64,000 nt of DNA. Origin: Eretmocerus hayati (lineage: Eukaryota; Arthropoda; Insecta; Hymenoptera; Aphelinidae). The notes below the pieces were generated by a model that worked only from the letters and a program-made list of their open reading frames with translations, did no database searches and was not told the DNA's origin. Positions within the stretch are counted from its first letter, which is position 1; every line of letters begins with the position of its first letter. A program made the position numbers and the translations under genes. Below, piece by piece: positions 63,711-64,000 of the stretch. The stretch is taken from assembly GCA_029851415.1 (NCBI GenBank), contig CM056744.1, positions 59,111,797 to 59,175,796 of the forward strand, in the 5' to 3' direction.

Positions 63711-64000
63711 ACATGGATGTCGATGGGATAAATTTTTTCAGAACTGTGACTCTGAAACCGAGGAAAGTTACGGAAAAATACGATCATCGATGGAGAAACC
63801 TCTAATCTCTCCGACAGATGAATTTTACGGGAGAAGAGGAGGGCATATTCTCGTGCAGTTTTCTGGGGTCCACAAGGAAGGTCTCTATACATTTTTCGAA
63901 AAAACGCATCTTTTTCGAGTCGTAAAGCGAGAGAGCGGAAGAAATAAGATTCTTGACGGGAAAACCTTCAATTTCTTCAACAGGGAAGTTTTGCGGGAAA
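63711..64000. other. Right edge, no gene seen
   Basis: Nothing is recognised. The minus-strand ORF 63629-63892 has no motif. Confidence 0.4.

Overview
The window reads as insect (arthropod) nuclear DNA made almost entirely of transposable elements. I see no host gene I can name and no bacterial-type gene organisation. The evidence for an insect is the element families: BEL/Pao and Ty3/gypsy LTR retrotransposons, an errantivirus-type Env with the baculovirus-F fold signature, and a jockey/I-like LINE. The order within insects cannot be fixed from this sequence; a TE-rich hymenopteran is plausible but is only a guess. Old AT-rich, decayed elements contrast with one young, GC-rich element.

Layout. 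1-1676 is a broken errantivirus env gene cut by the window edge. 1.7-17.0 kb is decayed repeat DNA holding small unassigned ORFs, a 39-bp perfect palindrome (8539-8577), an LTR-like block (9499-10442) with five tandem GC hairpins, a 1.25-kb direct duplication (10442-11693 and 11855-13068), another LTR-like block (about 14.4-15.3 kb) and a foldback sequence (16423-16757).

17.4-59.4 kb is one nested stack. A LINE (ORF1 from 17450; ORF2 ending near 59370) is split inside ORF1 by a BEL/Pao element (17884-55524). The BEL element has LTRs at both ends, a tRNA-Tyr-type primer-binding site and a near-perfect 5-bp target duplication (GGATC/GAATC). Its gag is in turn interrupted by: (A) a 14.5-kb minus-strand LTR element (19855-34363, 705-bp LTRs, TSD ACTG) with gag but no recognisable pol; (B) a 13.6-kb minus-strand Ty3/gypsy element (35474-49080, 1.42-kb LTRs) with gag, a -1 frameshift site, protease-RT, RNase H-integrase and a 741-codon downstream region with zinc knuckles, plus an inverted LTR fragment at 34539-35473; and (L, R) two inverted copies of a 1.8-1.9 kb element encoding a Ulp1-like cysteine protease (49625-51428 and 52104-53982). 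The inferred order of events is LINE, then BEL, then A, B, L and R. The relative ages of A, B, L and R rest on LTR similarity: the B LTRs are almost identical, the A LTRs show roughly 20 differences, and the BEL LTRs are clearly diverged.

59.4-64 kb holds a 185-bp tandem repeat and a diverged pair of roughly 650-bp LTR-like repeats.

Most notable. The untranslated leader of element B (46.3-47.4 kb) is a 122-bp tandem array in which nearly every unit carries two facing matches to the CTCF core. This is the position occupied by the insulator in Drosophila gypsy. Other points of interest are the zinc-knuckle ORF in the env position of element B behind a strong 3' splice-site sequence, a BEL Gag containing a 14-residue repeat array, and the paired Ulp1-protease elements.
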